This document shows, piece by piece, positions 61,541 to 64,000 of a stretch of 64,000 nucleotides of DNA. The stretch spans positions 310,001 through 374,000 of the forward strand of contig JADJWY010000001.1 of NCBI GenBank assembly GCA_016716085.1, in the 5' to 3' direction. How positions within the stretch are numbered: position 1 is the first letter of the stretch; the number at the start of each line of letters is the position of its first letter. Both the position numbers and the translations under genes were made by a program. The stretch is from Hahellaceae bacterium. GTDB taxonomy: Bacteria; Pseudomonadota; Gammaproteobacteria; Pseudomonadales; Oleiphilaceae. A model generated the notes under the pieces. That model saw only the letters and a list, made by a program, of their open reading frames with translations, made no database searches and had not been told where the DNA came from.

Positions 61541-64000
61541 TTAAGCTTTCTTTCGCTGGGGCGCCTTATGCAGTAATTCCTTGAGTACATCTGCCGGCAC
61601 CGCTTCCGAGAACAAAAAGCCCTGGGCATCGTCGCACCCTTCTGCCCGGACAAAATCACATTGCGCTTGTGTTTCCACGCCCTCCGCTATAATCCTCAAC
61701 GCCAGACTTTTCGCCATGGCAATGACGGCCCGGGTGATCGCGACATCATCCTCGTCATCCGGTACGTGAGAGATAAACGAGCGATCAATTTTAAGGGTCG
61801 TCACCGGCAGATATTTAAGATAGGTCAACGAGGAGTAGCCTGTCCCGAAGTCGTCAATGGCCAGCTTGATACCAAGCTGGCGCAATTCCTTGAGCACCTC
61901 GATGGCTGATTCGGGGCGATCGAGAAAGCTACTTTCCGTCACTTCCAGTTCCAGCCATTCGGGCGCACAGCCGGTTTCTTTTAAAATCGTCAGAATGGTC
62001 GCCGTAAGATCGGCCTTGCGTAGCTGTTTTCCCGAGAGGTTTACGGCCATCAGCCCCGGATCAAGCCCCAGTTTGCGCCAGTCTGCAGCCTTCTGGCAGG
62101 CCTGACGTAATACCGTCTCGCCAATCGGTTCGATGAGACCGGTATCCTCTGCCAGCGAGATAAAGGCCCCTGGCATCACCAGGCTGCCATCTCCCTGATT
62201 CCAGCGCACCAGTGCTTCCACGCCAATGATCCTTCCCGTGGCCAGTTCAATCTGCGGCTGGTAGTAGGGGATAAATCGTTCTTCCGTAAGGGCCAGACGG
62301 ATATCAGCTTCCATCTGAACACGCGCCAATGCTCGTTGTGTCAGATCCTCAGTGTAAAAGTGAAACATATTGCGTCCATCCGCCTTGGAGCGATACATGG
62401 CCGCGTCAGCGTTACGCAGCAGGGTCTCCGCATCCCGTCCGTCCTGAGGATACAAACTGACGCCCATACTGGCGCTGAGGTAGAGATCCTGCCCTTCAAT
62501 TTTCACTGGCCGCTGAACTTCTTTGAGTAACTTCTGCACCAGGGCCGAGACTTGTGACAGGTTTTCAACCTCGTCCACCAAAATCACAAACTCATCCCCT
62601 CCCAGACGGGCGATGGTATCACTGCCGCGAATTGCATGTGCCAGCAGTGTGGCAGCATGGCGAATCACCTCATCGCCTGCTGCATGCCCAAGACTGTCGT
62701 TGATATCCTTGAAGCGATCGAGATCAATAAATATCAGTGCAACCAGATGCCCGCTCCGACTGGCACGATCCATGGCATGTCGCAAGCGGTCAAATAGCAT
62801 CAGACGATTAGGCAGATTGGTCAGGTGGTCATGCTGCACCATGTGCTGCAGACGATCTTCCTTTTGATGCAGGGAGTCCAGATGATTATTCAGGATGGAC
62901 TGCATCTCATTGAAGCTCTGCGCCAACTGGCCAATCTCGTCGCGCTTGCGAATCTCCAGTGGATCAATGCCCCGCTCGCCGGAAAACTGGCGCACCGCCA
63001 TCACCATACGCTGCAGCGGCCGTGTGACCGCCCGGGAGGTGACCAGCGCTACTGCGACGGCGAGAATGCTAAAGGCCACCACAATCTGAACGATATTCCA
63101 GGCCAAACCTCGCGTGCCTGCAAGAATATCCTGCAGCGGAATCACTAACCCCAGAACCACGAATCGCTGCGGAGCATGCACCCCAAACGGCAGGCGGATA
63201 AAGCTACCTACGGCACCTTTCGGCGGCAAGGTTGGATTCTCGCGCAACGCTTTGTTCATTTTGGATGGCGATATCCGCACAAGGACGGGGGCATCCCCCC
63301 CCTGAAACAAAGACACCGTTTCAGGGAAGCTGTGCTGCATCAGATAGCGACGCCCATAGTCGAAACCAAATTCCCGACTCGAATCCGGGTGAATCAAAAA
63401 ATCGCCAACCGCATTGCTGAGAAAGACCTGAATATTGGTCGGAAGATCTTTTTGCAGGACCGAAAAAAAACTGTCCAGGTCCACATTCACAACGAGAACA
63501 CCTTTGACCCCGCCTGATTCCAGATAAATCGGCGTGGCCAGAATCATGGTCGCCTGCCCCTGACCTTTGTGCACCCCAATTTCATGGTTCACCCCGATGC
63601 GGGACTGAAAAATTTCACCGGCTGCCAGCTGACGGGTTTCATACACATAGGCAAATTGGGATTTTTCCTGCAGATCAGGGCCCATGACCTGAGACAGGCC
63701 ATGCTCATCCCGATCGACCCGCACCAGCTCCAGTCCGTTGTGCTCGACGCCGATCAGGCGCACCTGGAAATACTGGGGATTGAGCCGCAGCATCGCCGCG
63801 AAATTCTCGGCCAGACGCGACCTGGCGTCCTCACGGCGCGCCTCGGAAGGATCAAAGACCTCCCGGACTGCGCGCATCGAGGCTAGCTGGCGCACATCGA
63901 TAACCACATCGGCCATCAGTATCGAAAAACGACGACCCAGCACCTGCGAGGCGGTGAGCAGCTCCGTCTCGGCAGAGCGCACAAGCAGATCACGCCCCTG
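61541..64000 (-). CDS. GGDEF-EAL protein with periplasmic sensor (5' partial)
   Basis: At least 819 residues; the frame stays open past the window edge, so the start is outside. The visible N-terminal part is periplasmic with a double-Cache-like pattern (ATPIYLESGGVKGVLVVNVDLDSFF), then a membrane segment (IVQIVVAFSILAVAVALVTS), HAMP, GGDEF with intact GGDEF in ARLGGDEFVIL and I-site RGSD five residues before, and EAL with EALVRW and the NLSGKQL, DDFGTGYSSLTYL and EGVETQAQC blocks. Both domains keep their catalytic residues, so it could make or break c-di-GMP according to its signal. Confidence 0.93.
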   Translation of the reverse strand, partial: QGRDLLVRSAETELLTASQVLGRRFSILMADVVIDVRQLASMRAVREVFDPSEARREDARSRLAENFAAMLRLNPQYFQVRLIGVEHNGLELVRVDRDEHGLSQVMGPDLQEKSQFAYVYETRQLAAGEIFQSRIGVNHEIGVHKGQGQATMILATPIYLESGGVKGVLVVNVDLDSFFSVLQKDLPTNIQVFLSNAVGDFLIHPDSSREFGFDYGRRYLMQHSFPETVSLFQGGDAPVLVRISPSKMNKALRENPTLPPKGAVGSFIRLPFGVHAPQRFVVLGLVIPLQDILAGTRGLAWNIVQIVVAFSILAVAVALVTSRAVTRPLQRMVMAVRQFSGERGIDPLEIRKRDEIGQLAQSFNEMQSILNNHLDSLHQKEDRLQHMVQHDHLTNLPNRLMLFDRLRHAMDRASRSGHLVALIFIDLDRFKDINDSLGHAAGDEVIRHAATLLAHAIRGSDTIARLGGDEFVILVDEVENLSQVSALVQKLLKEVQRPVKIEGQDLYLSASMGVSLYPQDGRDAETLLRNADAAMYRSKADGRNMFHFYTEDLTQRALARVQMEADIRLALTEERFIPYYQPQIELATGRIIGVEALVRWNQGDGSLVMPGAFISLAEDTGLIEPIGETVLRQACQKAADWRKLGLDPGLMAVNLSGKQLRKADLTATILTILKETGCAPEWLELEVTESSFLDRPESAIEVLKELRQLGIKLAIDDFGTGYSSLTYLKYLPVTTLKIDRSFISHVPDDEDDVAITRAVIAMAKSLALRIIAEGVETQAQCDFVRAEGCDDAQGFLFSEAVPADVLKELLHKAPQRKKA

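Noticed and set aside
1..64000. CRISPR arrays, prophage or biosynthetic gene clusters
   Set aside because: No repeat-spacer pattern, phage structural genes or multi-modular synthases are seen anywhere in the window.

Overview
The window is chromosomal DNA from a gammaproteobacterium. The evidence is a PlsB/PtsP pair, STAS-fused MlaE/MlaF/MlaD genes, a thiCOSG-thiDE operon behind a TPP riboswitch, glpR-glpD-glpK with an enteric-type GlpR operator, PilU, and many c-di-GMP and chemoreceptor proteins. The gene set fits a free-living, probably aquatic Oceanospirillales- or Marinobacter-like organism, but I cannot name a genus from sequence alone.

Layout. 1-4.3 kb: plsB (5' end outside the window), ptsP and tRNA-Arg(TCG) with a clear sigma70 promoter. 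4.3-6.35 kb: a gene-poor, AT-richer patch with gene relics, ending in the C-terminal part of a YfaP-like secreted protein. 6.4-10.5 kb: MgtC- and MarC-family membrane proteins and a lipoprotein penicillin-acylase-type hydrolase. 10.6-18.2 kb: MotA/MotB-like stator pair, YiaAB-PspA envelope-stress pair, HTH regulator, MFS-PlsC fusion, diguanylate cyclase, YjdM/PhnA. 18.3-27.8 kb: chemoreceptor, FAD dehydrogenase and a six-gene peptide ABC transporter operon. 27.9-30.9 kb: H-NOX nitric oxide sensor, its histidine kinase, and a divergent response regulator with a degenerate HD-GYP domain. 31-35 kb: a 1373-residue multidomain lipoprotein esterase. 35.2-38.8 kb: Mla-like lipid ABC transporter. 38.8-44.4 kb: thiamin operon. 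44.4-53.2 kb: mixed membrane and enzyme genes, several broken. 53.3-55.3 kb: a glmS remnant split by an IS200/IS605-type tnpB element. 55.3-60.1 kb: hydrolase and glycerol catabolism genes. 60.2-64 kb: PilU and a GGDEF-EAL protein cut by the window end.

A strong theme is breakage. At least nine genes carry single-base indels, an in-frame stop or small internal deletions. Some indels sit in homopolymers, and others come as compensating pairs a few bases apart. That pattern suggests uncorrected sequencing or assembly error at many of these places, so they should be checked before being called pseudogenes. The glmS/tnpB locus and the patch beside the tRNA look like real decay.

The most biologically interesting units are: the H-NOX / kinase / degenerate HD-GYP nitric oxide signalling set; a peptide-transporter permease with a fibronectin-III-like periplasmic insertion; the large SGNH lipoprotein with alternating chitobiase-C-terminal-like and Ig-like repeats; and the tnpB-interrupted glmS.
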